A stretch of 64,000 nt of DNA, taken from positions 1 through 64,000 of the forward strand of contig JAKPQE010000026.1 of NCBI GenBank assembly GCA_029572955.1, given 5' to 3'. Positions 26,140-33,926 of this stretch are shown one piece after another (positions within the stretch are counted from its first letter, which is position 1; every line of letters begins with the position of its first letter). This stretch comes from Pseudomonadota bacterium. Lineage in GTDB: Bacteria; Pseudomonadota; Alphaproteobacteria; Rhizobiales; JAKPQE01. Both the position numbers and the translations under genes were made by a program. The notes under the pieces were generated by a model that saw nothing but the letters and a program-made list of their open reading frames with translations, was not told the origin of the DNA and searched no databases.

Positions 26140-27197
26140 CGCTCTGCTTTCTGCGCGTCGTTTGTTTTCTTTTCGACAGCGGCGACAATATTGCAAGCCC
26201 CTGGCAAGGCCATGAGCCGCATTTGCGACGCTCTCATCTCGTCTCGAAGCTGGCGGCTCGACCGCAACCGGCCGAGCGCCGTCAGAGCCGCTTCGACGTC
26301 GAACCGGCTCGCATAGGCCAGGGTCGACGCCGCTCCGGCCGCCCCCAGCGGATCGATCAGGGGATGCTGATGCTCTTCGATTGCAATGGCCAGCATCGGC
26401 ACGCGTGCGGCGCAGAGTTCGAAGGCCGTGGTGCCTCCGGCGCTGATTGCCAGATCGGCGCGCCGAATCAGCGGCAGAAGACTCGGCGGCTGCTCTACCG
26501 GCTCGATCGCCGGTGCGGTCGCGGCCATCCGACGAATGCTGTCGGGCGCCGGATGCGAGGGGCCGATCACGACGTCGACGGCAACCGGCGTCAGCTCCGG
26601 CAGAAGCTGCTCAAGTACCCAAAGGCTGTGATTTTCGGGGTCTTCGCCACCGAACGTCACCAGCAGCCGGTCGATCGCTTCGGCTGGGCCGCGGGCGACG
26701 GCGAAATGGTCGGGATGCACGAGGTTGAAACCAGGGCCGAGCAATAAGGTGCGTTCTGCGGCGAGGTCGGGATAGAAGGCCGGTGAGGCATCCATTCGAG
26801 CGTTGACGATGATGTCGGCCGGCATTGGCCCGCAGGCATCGTCGTCGATCGCCACGACCAGAGCGTATGGCAGCAATTGCGACAGGTAGCCGGCGTCGGC
26901 ACGCTTGCTGTCGACGACCACCACCGCCGGCTTGCCGGCCGGCGCATCGAGGAGCGCGGCGAGCGCCACCGCGTCGCCAGGCGCGGCAACGCGCGCCGGC
27001 ATTTCGACGATCTCGAAGCCCCGTCCGCGAATTCGTTCCACCGCCATGTTTTCCGCGACGCCGGCCGTTGCGAATTGCGGGCGCCAGCCCCGCTCCCGGA
27101 ATGCCTCGGCCAGCACGAGCGAGCGCATGACGTGACCGAGCCCGTCCTCACGCACCGCGTCGCATCGCATGACAAGCCGAACGTCGCGAAAAGTCAT
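26136..27197 (-). CDS. pseG: PseG-like nucleotide-sugar hydrolase
   Basis: A 353-residue GT-B-fold protein. The glycine-rich catalytic loop near the start reads RCDAVREDGLGHVMRSL. It continues VVIDSK-like (VVVVDSKRADAGYL), LVTFGGEDPENHS and ISAGGTTAFELCA. This is the layout of PseG, which removes UDP from UDP-2,4-diacetamido-2,4,6-trideoxy-L-altrose to give the NeuB/PseI substrate. ATG 27197 overlaps the deacetylase stop. The catalytic His of the GLGH motif is present. PseC and PseH homologues are not seen beside it. Confidence 0.83.
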   Translation of the reverse strand: MTFRDVRLVMRCDAVREDGLGHVMRSLVLAEAFRERGWRPQFATAGVAENMAVERIRGRGFEIVEMPARVAAPGDAVALAALLDAPAGKPAVVVVDSKRADAGYLSQLLPYALVVAIDDDACGPMPADIIVNARMDASPAFYPDLAAERTLLLGPGFNLVHPDHFAVARGPAEAIDRLLVTFGGEDPENHSLWVLEQLLPELTPVAVDVVIGPSHPAPDSIRRMAATAPAIEPVEQPPSLLPLIRRADLAISAGGTTAFELCAARVPMLAIAIEEHQHPLIDPLGAAGAASTLAYASRFDVEAALTALGRLRSSRQLRDEMRASQMRLMALPGACNIVAAVEKKTNDAQKAER

Positions 27198-27901
27198 GCC
27201 CGCACGCGGATGGTCTGGAAGGCCTCGGCCCATTCCATGCCCGCCTGGCAGCCGCGATAGCGGGCAAGGCTACGCACCGCCTCCTCCGACCTCGGATGCG
27301 GGCTAGCCACCATCTCGTCACCATAGACGCTCAAGGCTTCGATCTTCACATCGATGCTCTCGCTGACGTTGACGAAGAAATCCGCGCGGAAGGGAGCGGT
27401 CGGATTCCACTCGGTGCTGGAGAGTACCTCGAAGGCGAGTAGCGCCGCAAGGTCGCGGAAATGATACGGGCGGAACGCCGCCAGCGCCGCCGTGTGAACC
27501 AATCGGTGATCGATATTGGTGTCGTGGGCGGCGTGCGTCAGCACCACGGTCGGAGCGAAATCGCGGGCGTGGCGTTCGATGCCCTTGACGAGATCGATCT
27601 CCGAGAGCGCGTCCATGCGACAGCAGCGGCGCTCCTCGAGGAATATCTCGGCATCGAGGACGCCGAGTCGGGCAATGGCGCGGCGACCGTTGGCGGCCCG
27701 CTCGGAGATCTGCGCCACGACGTCCGGCTGGTCGAACTGGTGCGGCTCGAAGCGTGCGGTAATCCCCTCGGCAAGGCAGACGACGCGGACGGCGGCGCCC
27801 GCCGACCGAAACCGGGCAATGGTTCCGCCACAGCCCAGAACCTCGTCATCGGGATGGGCCGCGACGACGAGAAGCCGGGCATCCCTCTCGATCAACGCCA
27901 T
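27194..27901 (-). CDS. PIG-L/LmbE-family N-deacetylase
   Basis: A 235-residue zinc hydrolase with AAHPDDEVLGCGG at 14-26, the family's metal and catalytic-base motif. A second metal region is THAAHDTNIDHRLVH. Family members remove acetyl groups from GlcNAc-type sugars. Here it is sandwiched between a sugar reductase (10-base overlap) and pseG (four-base overlap). It may free an amino group on a nonulosonate or precursor for formylation, amidination or another acyl group. The specific substrate is unknown. Confidence 0.85.
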   Translation of the reverse strand: MALIERDARLLVVAAHPDDEVLGCGGTIARFRSAGAAVRVVCLAEGITARFEPHQFDQPDVVAQISERAANGRRAIARLGVLDAEIFLEERRCCRMDALSEIDLVKGIERHARDFAPTVVLTHAAHDTNIDHRLVHTAALAAFRPYHFRDLAALLAFEVLSSTEWNPTAPFRADFFVNVSESIDVKIEALSVYGDEMVASPHPRSEEAVRSLARYRGCQAGMEWAEAFQTIRVRA

Positions 27902-28833
27902 CCGCTCGCCTCCAATTCATGCGCCGTCGCTGCTGCGAGCCACTCGGCGCAAAAGAGCTCGATGCCGTCCTCGACTGTCGGGATGGATCTGCCGAGTTCG
28001 GCCTCGAGTCTGTCGGTTCGCATGCGCATGTCCTTTGGCCGCGCCGCCGCGAGAGCCGCCTCGGCTGCCTTCCCGACAACGGCATTGTCCAGCGACAGTC
28101 CTAGCTTGTCGGCAATGAGCCGGGCGAAGTTGGCCTTCGACATGCCGCGGCCCCCGGCGCCTAGATTGATGCGCCCGAGGCTCCCGCGGGCGATCAGGGC
28201 CGACAGGATTTCGGCGAGATGGGCGGTGTGCAGCGGGTTGAACATGACGTCGTCGAACAGTGTGATCCGCTCTCGCGCCGCCAAGCTGCGGGCGACCCAA
28301 CCTGCAAGGCCGCTCCTATCGCGACCGTTGAACCCGAAGAAATTGACCCGCACCGTCAGGGCGTTTCCATAACGCTCGGCCCAGTCCTCGGCCCAGAGCT
28401 TGGTCAAGGCATAGACGTTGATCGGCGCGACGTCACCCTCGGCATGGGGACCCGGACCGTTGTAGACTTGGTCCGTCGAGACGAGAACCAGACGGGCGTT
28501 GCCGCCAAGTTCGGTCATTGCCCGGACCAGATTGGCCGTCATCGCGACGTTGGCGCGATAGGCGGCCGCTGGTTCGCGTTCGCAAGCGTCGACGTTGGCC
28601 AGGGCGGCGGCATGCACGACCACATCGACGGGTCGATTGCGCAGAAGCCACTTCACGGCCGTCGGGTCGGTGAGGTCGGCTTGCTCGCGCGCCGCAAGAA
28701 ACGAAGTCTCGTCGCCCGGTTCGGAGCGCGAGACGCCGATGCAGTCGAAGCTCTCGGCGAGCCACGGCAGAACGTTGGATGCCAGAAATCCACTGGCCCC
28801 CGTGAACAGAAGCTTGGGGCGTTCCGCCGTCAT
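27892..28833 (-). CDS. RmlD-like NAD(P)-dependent sugar reductase/epimerase
   Basis: A 313-residue extended SDR: LLFTGASGFLASNVLPWL at 8-25, HAAALANVDACEREP, LVSTDQVYNG and YALTKLWAEDW (YxxxK). The VDACEREP block and overall length match the dTDP-4-dehydrorhamnose reductase (RmlD) subfamily, which reduces 4-keto sugars. It lies 11 bases after pseB, so it may act on the 4-keto-6-deoxy product of that dehydratase, in place of or in addition to the absent PseC aminotransferase. No other rhamnose genes are in the window. Confidence 0.8.
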   Translation of the reverse strand: MTAERPKLLFTGASGFLASNVLPWLAESFDCIGVSRSEPGDETSFLAAREQADLTDPTAVKWLLRNRPVDVVVHAAALANVDACEREPAAAYRANVAMTANLVRAMTELGGNARLVLVSTDQVYNGPGPHAEGDVAPINVYALTKLWAEDWAERYGNALTVRVNFFGFNGRDRSGLAGWVARSLAARERITLFDDVMFNPLHTAHLAEILSALIARGSLGRINLGAGGRGMSKANFARLIADKLGLSLDNAVVGKAAEAALAAARPKDMRMRTDRLEAELGRSIPTVEDGIELFCAEWLAAATAHELEASGWR

Positions 28834-28844
28834 GGGATCGCGCC

Positions 28845-29867
28845 TCAGAGCAGGGCTCTCAAATCCTCAAGGTCAAGCCACTCCTCGTTGCTGTCGCTCG
28901 TGTATTCGAAATCGTCGGGGACGCGACGACCGCCATCTTCGAGGAAGCTTCTGCGCTCCCACATCACCGTCGACGGTTCGATCACGAACCGATCGCCGAG
29001 ATCGATGGTGTCCCTGGCGTCGTCGCTGGTGATCATCGCCTCGTGTAGCTTTTCCCCGGGGCGAATGCCGACGACCTCGTGCTCCAGGCCCGGCCCGATC
29101 GCGTCGGCCAAGTCAGTGATCCGCATGCTCGGGATCTTGGGCACGAAGATCTCGCCACCGCGCATCGAGGCCAGCGACGACAGCACGAAGTTGATCGCGT
29201 TCGGCAAGGTGATCCAGAACCGTGTCATGCGCGGATCGGTGATCGGCAGAGTCCTCGTGCCTTCCTCGACCAACCTGCGGAAGTATGGAACCACGCTGCC
29301 GCGGGAATTGAGAACGTTGCCGTATCGCACGGCCGCGAAGCGCGTGTCGGCGCCGCCGACGAGGCTGTTGGCGGCAATGAAGATCTTGTCGGCGGCGAGT
29401 TTGCTGGCGCCGTAGAGGTTGATGGGATTAGCGGCCTTGTCGGTCGACAAGGCGAGGATGCGCCTTGCGCCGGTTCGAATTGCCGTCTGCACGATGTTTT
29501 CGGCGCCGTGGACGTTGGTCCGGATGCACTCGAAGGGATTGTACTCGGCGGCGGGAACATGCTTCAACGCCGCGGCGTGGATGACGTAGTCGACGCCGCG
29601 CATCGCCATCTCTAGGCGCTCGGCGTCGCGCACATCGCCGAGGAAGTAGCGAATGAAGGGATAATCCTTCGTCGACCATCTCTGCGCCATCTCGTACTGT
29701 TTGAGTTCGTCCCGCGAGAAGATGATCAGGCGTTCCGGCTGGAACCGGTCGACGACGGTCTCGACAAATGCCCGCCCGAACGAGCCGGTCCCTCCCGTCA
29801 CTAGAATGGAGGTTCCGGAGAGGTCACAGATCGGCGAGGCGAAATCTCTGATTGCTAGGCTGCTCAT
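28845..29867 (-). CDS. pseB: UDP-GlcNAc 4,6-dehydratase (inverting), PseB-like
   Basis: A 340-residue SDR: ILVTGGTGSFGRAFVETV, IFSRDELKQYEMA, HAAALKHVPAAEYNPFE, ALSTDKAANPINLYGASKL and IPSMRITDLADA. These blocks are diagnostic of the PseB/FlaA1 group, which removes water and inverts C5 to give UDP-4-keto-6-deoxy-L-AltNAc, the first pseudaminic acid step. It follows the leg core after a 93-base gap and starts the deacetylase/pseG/neuA3 sub-cluster. A longer N-terminus (about 15 extra residues) precedes the Rossmann fold. Confidence 0.9.
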   Translation of the reverse strand: MSSLAIRDFASPICDLSGTSILVTGGTGSFGRAFVETVVDRFQPERLIIFSRDELKQYEMAQRWSTKDYPFIRYFLGDVRDAERLEMAMRGVDYVIHAAALKHVPAAEYNPFECIRTNVHGAENIVQTAIRTGARRILALSTDKAANPINLYGASKLAADKIFIAANSLVGGADTRFAAVRYGNVLNSRGSVVPYFRRLVEEGTRTLPITDPRMTRFWITLPNAINFVLSSLASMRGGEIFVPKIPSMRITDLADAIGPGLEHEVVGIRPGEKLHEAMITSDDARDTIDLGDRFVIEPSTVMWERRSFLEDGGRRVPDDFEYTSDSNEEWLDLEDLRALL

Positions 29868-29960
29868 CTCATCAACGGCAAATGATTGCCTTCTCCTTTG
29901 GCTTCAAATCGCGGCGGGCGCGGCAGGTGCCGGGGCACGACGTCTCAACGCCCGCAAATG

Positions 29961-30965
29961 TCAGTTGGCAAGGTCGGCTTCGGTGATCGGCCGGTCGGCG
30001 GCGACCGGACGGGCGAGACGCGCGCCGGCGATCGACCGTGTCGCGGCGATACCCGTGGCGGGGCGCTTCAGGACGATGTCGGCGGGCGCCAGCGTCTCGC
30101 CGGCGGCAAGGTCGCGGGCGGCGTGCCAGGAGCGGCGCACGAGGGCGGCGGTGGCGAGTTCCTCCGGCGTCGGCGTCTTCACCGGCTCGCCGAGGGCCGC
30201 GACCGTCTCGCGGCAACGGCGGATCATCGCGGCAAGCTCATTGGGCTCGAGCGAGGCCTTGTGGTCGGGGCCGTGCAGGTTCCGGTCGAGGGTGAAGTGC
30301 TTCTCGATGACCGTCGCGCCGAGCGCCGTCGCGGCGATCGCCGCATGGTCGCCGAGGGTGTGGTCGGAATAGCCGTTGGGGACGCCGTTGCGCCGGCCCA
30401 TCGCCACCATCGCGATGAGGTTCGCCGCCTCGACGGGCGCCGGATAGACCGAGGTGCACTGGAGAACGGTGATGTCGACGGCGCCCGCTTCGCGCAGCAC
30501 CGCGATCGCGGCATCGACCTCGTCGTCGCGCGCCATGCCGGTCGAGACGATGACGGGCAGCCCGAGCCGGGCGAAACGGCGCAGCGCCGGGTGGTTGGTG
30601 AGTTCGCCCGAGGCGACCTTGATGCGGCGCATGCCCATCGCGACGAGGCGCTCGACCATGTCCTCGTCGAACGCCGTGCAGAGAAACTCGACGCCGCGGT
30701 CGCGGCAGCGGTCGGCAAGGCGGGCGAAATCCGCGGCGGAAAGCTCGAGGGCGCGGATCATGTCGCGCTGGTCGCTGGCGCCGGTGTTGCGGGCCTGGTA
30801 GGCGGCAACGCCGGTTCCGGCGGCGATCAGCTTGTCGGCCTCGAAGGCCTGGAACTTGACGCAGTCGGCGCCGGCCGCGGCGGCGGCGTCGACCATCTCG
30901 AGCGCCCGGCCGAGATCGCCGTTGTGATTGACGCCGGCCTCGGCGATGACGAAGGGCAGGCTCAT
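29961..30965 (-). CDS. NeuB-family nonulosonate synthase 4 (LegI-like)
   Basis: A 334-residue canonical synthase: FVIAEAGVNHNGDLGRA at 5-21, CVKFQAFEADKL, KVASGELTN, NGYSDHTLGDH and VIEKHFTLDRNLHGPDHKAS, with a complete C-terminal SAF domain. It is coupled to the acetyltransferase gene (ATGA). With legB, legC and legH directly upstream it forms the order of legionaminic acid loci, so N,N'-diacetyllegionaminic acid synthesis from the 2,4-diacetamido-mannose precursor is expected. It has the high GC of the chromosomal background. The open frame extending upstream to 31166 lies inside legH and is discarded. Confidence 0.9.
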   Translation of the reverse strand: MSLPFVIAEAGVNHNGDLGRALEMVDAAAAAGADCVKFQAFEADKLIAAGTGVAAYQARNTGASDQRDMIRALELSAADFARLADRCRDRGVEFLCTAFDEDMVERLVAMGMRRIKVASGELTNHPALRRFARLGLPVIVSTGMARDDEVDAAIAVLREAGAVDITVLQCTSVYPAPVEAANLIAMVAMGRRNGVPNGYSDHTLGDHAAIAATALGATVIEKHFTLDRNLHGPDHKASLEPNELAAMIRRCRETVAALGEPVKTPTPEELATAALVRRSWHAARDLAAGETLAPADIVLKRPATGIAATRSIAGARLARPVAADRPITEADLAN

Positions 30966-31588
30966 TTCGCCGGCACGCCCCGCAGTTCGGCACCGTCGTC
31001 GACGTCGCCGACGACCACGGCGCCGGCGGCGATCATCGCCCGGGCGCCGATGGTGCGATACTGGATGACGGTCGCTCCGGCACCGACGAAGCTCTCCGCA
31101 CCGAGCACGACGCCACCGCAGAGCGTCGCGCCGGGGGCGACGTGGGCATGCTCGCCGATGCGGCAATGGTGCTCGACGATCGCGCCCGAATTGACGATGA
31201 CGTTGTCGCCGATCTCGGCGAAGGCCTGGACAATGGCACCGGCCATGACCAATGCCCCCGCGCCGATCCGCGCCGTCGGCGCGACCACGGCGCGCGGATG
31301 AACGAGCGCCGGGAAATCGAAGCCGCGCGCCTTCAACTCGAGGAACAGCGGCTTGCGGCGACCGGCGACACCGACGCTGCCGATGCCGTTGGCGAGCGCG
31401 ACGCCCTTGGCGGCCTCGCTGTCGAGCCAGTCGTCGCCGCCGAGATAGGGCGCGAAGGCCGCGTCGGAATCGGCATGGTCGGGTCCGATGCAGCCGACGA
31501 CATCGAGGCCGGCGGCGCGCGCCAGCTCGACCACCACGGCGGCGTGGCCGCTGGTGCCGAGGACGACGACGGGCGCCATCGCGCTCAT
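30962..31588 (-). CDS. PglD/LegH-like sugar O/N-acetyltransferase
   Basis: A 208-residue left-handed beta-helix acyltransferase. An N-terminal Rossmann-like part (VVVLGTSGHAAVVVELA) is followed by hexapeptide repeats such as IGAGALVMAGAIVQAFAEIG and IGEHAHVAPGATLCGGV. It matches the PglD/NeuD/LegH group, which acetylates the 4-amino group made by the neighbouring aminotransferase. The catalytic His is probably the one in VEHHCRIG. ATG 31588 overlaps the legC stop. Confidence 0.87.
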   Translation of the reverse strand: MSAMAPVVVLGTSGHAAVVVELARAAGLDVVGCIGPDHADSDAAFAPYLGGDDWLDSEAAKGVALANGIGSVGVAGRRKPLFLELKARGFDFPALVHPRAVVAPTARIGAGALVMAGAIVQAFAEIGDNVIVNSGAIVEHHCRIGEHAHVAPGATLCGGVVLGAESFVGAGATVIQYRTIGARAMIAAGAVVVGDVDDGAELRGVPAK

Positions 31589-32772
31589 CCCGCCACCCGC
31601 AATGCCAGCGCCGGGCTCGACGGCAGGTTGACGATCGAATGGCCGAGCCGCTCCGTCGCCGTCATGTCGGCGCGCGGGCAATCGGCGTAGGGCGCGAGCA
31701 GATGGAGCGGCGTCCAGGCCGGCCGGCACAGCAGCCCGTCGCCATGGCAGGCGCCGAGGACCGCATCGAGGAGGTCTGCGTCGGCATCCTCGAGGATCGC
31801 GGTGGCGAGCCAGCCATTGGCGACGACGCCGGCCGGCGCGGTGACGATGGTCACGCCGTCGAGGCCGGCGAAGGCCGTCCCGTAGCGCGCGACGAGGGCG
31901 CGCTTGGCGGCGGCGAATTCGTCGAGCCGTTCGAGCTGGGCGAGCCCGAGGGCCGCGGCAAGGTTCGACATGCGGTAATTGTAGCCGACGACATCGTGCT
32001 CGTAGCGCCAGGGATGCGGCAGCTTCGCCGTCGTCGAGACGTGCTTGGCAAGCCGCGCCAGTTCGGCGTCGTCGGTGAGGATCGCGCCGCCCGAGCCGGT
32101 GGTGACGATCTTGTTGCCGTTGAAGGAGAGCGTGCCGAGCAGGCCGAAGGTGCCGGCGGCGCGGCCGTCGAGGGTCGCGCCGAGGCCCTCGGCGGCGTCC
32201 TCGATGACGGGGATGCCGAATTCGGCGGCAACGGCCAGGAGGTCCGGCATCGGCGCGACGAAGCCGAAGGGATGGACCGGTACGAGGGCGGCGATACGCC
32301 GGCCGGTCGTACGGTTGACGAGGCGGCCGCCTTCCATCTTGGCGATCGCGGCGAGATGGCGGCGGAGGGCCTTCGGGTCGACGGCGAGGGTCGCCGGATC
32401 GACGTCGACGAAATGCGGCACGGCGCCGGCATGGACGACGGCGGCGGCGGTGGCAACGAAGGTCAGGGCCGGCACGAGCACCTCGTCGTCCCTGCCGATG
32501 CCGGCGACGACGAAGGCGACATGGAGGGCCGCCGTGCCCGATGCGGTGACGACGGCATGGGCCGCGCCGGTCACCTCGGCGATCCGGCGCTCGAACTCAT
32601 TGACGTATTCGCCGACCGAGGAGACCCAGCCCGACCTGACGCAATCGTCGACGAGGACGCGCTCGCGCTCGCCCATCAGCGGCTCGTGCAGCGCGACCTT
32701 GCCGTCGGTCGGACCGACGACCGACCGGATCGCGGCGACGAAGGCCGCCGGATCGACCGCCGTGCGGGTCAT
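31585..32772 (-). CDS. legC: LegC-like PLP aminotransferase (DegT/DnrJ/EryC1 family)
   Basis: A 395-residue sugar aminotransferase. It has SGWVSSVGEYVNEFER and VTASGTAALHVAFV at the N-terminal side, PVIEDAAEGLGATLDG for cofactor binding, and SFNGNKIVTTGSGG with the PLP lysine (NGNK). It transfers an amino group to C4 of the 4-keto-6-deoxy-GlcNAc nucleotide made by LegB, encoded ten bases upstream. ATG 32772 gives a standard length; the frame continuing to 33117 is antisense-like sequence within legB. This is the only C4 aminotransferase in the window, so other routes may depend on it. Confidence 0.9.
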   Translation of the reverse strand: MTRTAVDPAAFVAAIRSVVGPTDGKVALHEPLMGERERVLVDDCVRSGWVSSVGEYVNEFERRIAEVTGAAHAVVTASGTAALHVAFVVAGIGRDDEVLVPALTFVATAAAVVHAGAVPHFVDVDPATLAVDPKALRRHLAAIAKMEGGRLVNRTTGRRIAALVPVHPFGFVAPMPDLLAVAAEFGIPVIEDAAEGLGATLDGRAAGTFGLLGTLSFNGNKIVTTGSGGAILTDDAELARLAKHVSTTAKLPHPWRYEHDVVGYNYRMSNLAAALGLAQLERLDEFAAAKRALVARYGTAFAGLDGVTIVTAPAGVVANGWLATAILEDADADLLDAVLGACHGDGLLCRPAWTPLHLLAPYADCPRADMTATERLGHSIVNLPSSPALALRVAG

Positions 32773-32782
32773 CTTCCGTGCC

Positions 32783-33781
32783 TCAGATGTTGTAGACATC
32801 GTGCTTGTAGCGGGAAAGGTTGGAAGGGTCGGCGAACCATTCGGCGGTGAGCGCAAGGCCGCGCTTGAAGCCCTCGCGGCCGCCATGGGCCGGGCTCCAG
32901 CCGAACAGCCGCTCGGCCTTTTCGGTGCCGGCGAAGAGGCGCTCGACCTCGCTCTTTTCCGGGCGAAGGCGGGCCTCGTCGGTCTCGATCTCGATCTCGA
33001 CACCCATCGCCTCGGCGATGAGGGCTGCCGTGTCGCCGATCGAGATCTCGAAGCCGGAACCGATATTGACGACCTCGCCGATGGCGGCATCGCAGCCCAT
33101 CGCCCTGACGAAGCCATCGGCGGTGTCGGTCACGAGGGTGAAGTCGCGGGTCGGCGACAGCGCGCCGAGGCGGATGCGGCGCTTGCCGGCGGCGATCTGG
33201 GTGATCACGGTCGGAATGACGGCGCGGGCCGACTGGCGCGGCCCATAGGTGTTGAACGGCCGGAGCGCGACCACAGGGGTGCCGAACGCCTTGTGGAAGG
33301 AGAGCGCGATCTGGTCGGCGCCGATCTTCGTTGCCGAATAGGGCGACTGGCCGACCAGCGGATGGTCCTCGGTGATCGGCACGAACCGGGCGGTGCCGTA
33401 GACCTCGCTCGTCGAGGTGACGATGACGCGCGAGACATCGAGGTCGCGGGCCGCCTGGACGATGTTGAGCGTGCCCTTGACGTTGGTGTCGACGTAGGAA
33501 TCCGGCGAGTGATAGGAGAACGGGATGGCGATCAGCGCCGCAAGGTGCAGCACGATATCGCAGCCCTTCATCGCCGTGCGCACGCCGTTCGGGTCGCGCA
33601 CGTCGCCGGGAAAGACGTCGAGGCCGTCGACGATCTCCTTCGGCGCGCTGTCGAGCCAGCCCCAGGACGAGAAGGAATTGTAGAAGACGAAGGCGCGCAC
33701 GTCGTGCCCGTCGCGCACCAGCCGTTCGACGAGGTGCGAGCCGATGAAGCCGTCGGCGCCGGTAACGAGAATTCTTGCCAC
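32783..33781 (-). CDS. legB: LegB-like NAD-dependent 4,6-dehydratase
   Basis: A 332-residue SDR: ARILVTGADGFIGSHLVERL, HLAALIAIPFSYHSPDSYVD, VTSTSEVYGTA, SPYSATKIGAD (YxxxK) and RPFNTYGPRQSARAVIPT. The SYHSPxxYVxTN and NTYGPRQSARAVIPT blocks are typical of LegB, which makes the 4-keto-6-deoxy-D-GlcNAc nucleotide (retaining). GTG 33781 is the chosen start because residues from there match the family; an earlier in-frame codon at 33835 would add 18 poorly conserved residues. It is the first biosynthetic gene behind the regulator. Confidence 0.9.
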   Translation of the reverse strand: MARILVTGADGFIGSHLVERLVRDGHDVRAFVFYNSFSSWGWLDSAPKEIVDGLDVFPGDVRDPNGVRTAMKGCDIVLHLAALIAIPFSYHSPDSYVDTNVKGTLNIVQAARDLDVSRVIVTSTSEVYGTARFVPITEDHPLVGQSPYSATKIGADQIALSFHKAFGTPVVALRPFNTYGPRQSARAVIPTVITQIAAGKRRIRLGALSPTRDFTLVTDTADGFVRAMGCDAAIGEVVNIGSGFEISIGDTAALIAEAMGVEIEIETDEARLRPEKSEVERLFAGTEKAERLFGWSPAHGGREGFKRGLALTAEWFADPSNLSRYKHDVYNI

Positions 33782-33842
33782 GATCGATCGGTCGGTTCGG
33801 GTGTTTCGGCGGGCGGCCGCGGCCGGGCCCACCATGGCTACC

Positions 33843-33872
33843 GCACTCCGGGTGAAAGCTCCCCCGGAGTGC
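33843..33872 (-). promoter_or_regulatory. Perfect 10-bp hairpin between regulator and legB
   Basis: GCACTCCGGG at 33843-33852 and its exact complement at 33863-33872 enclose a 10-base loop. The hairpin lies in the 145-base gap after the regulator gene and 62 bases before the legB start. No T-run follows on either strand, so it is not a classical intrinsic terminator. An attenuator, mRNA-processing or stability element are possible readings; function unknown. Confidence 0.4.
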
Positions 33873-33926
33873 CGATGATGAAGAAATGGCCGCGCACCGA
33901 CTGCGGTGGCGCGCGGCGAACGGCGC

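Noticed and set aside
27892-28833. A dTDP-rhamnose pathway
   Set aside because: Only an RmlD-like protein is present; RmlA, RmlB and RmlC homologues are absent from the window.
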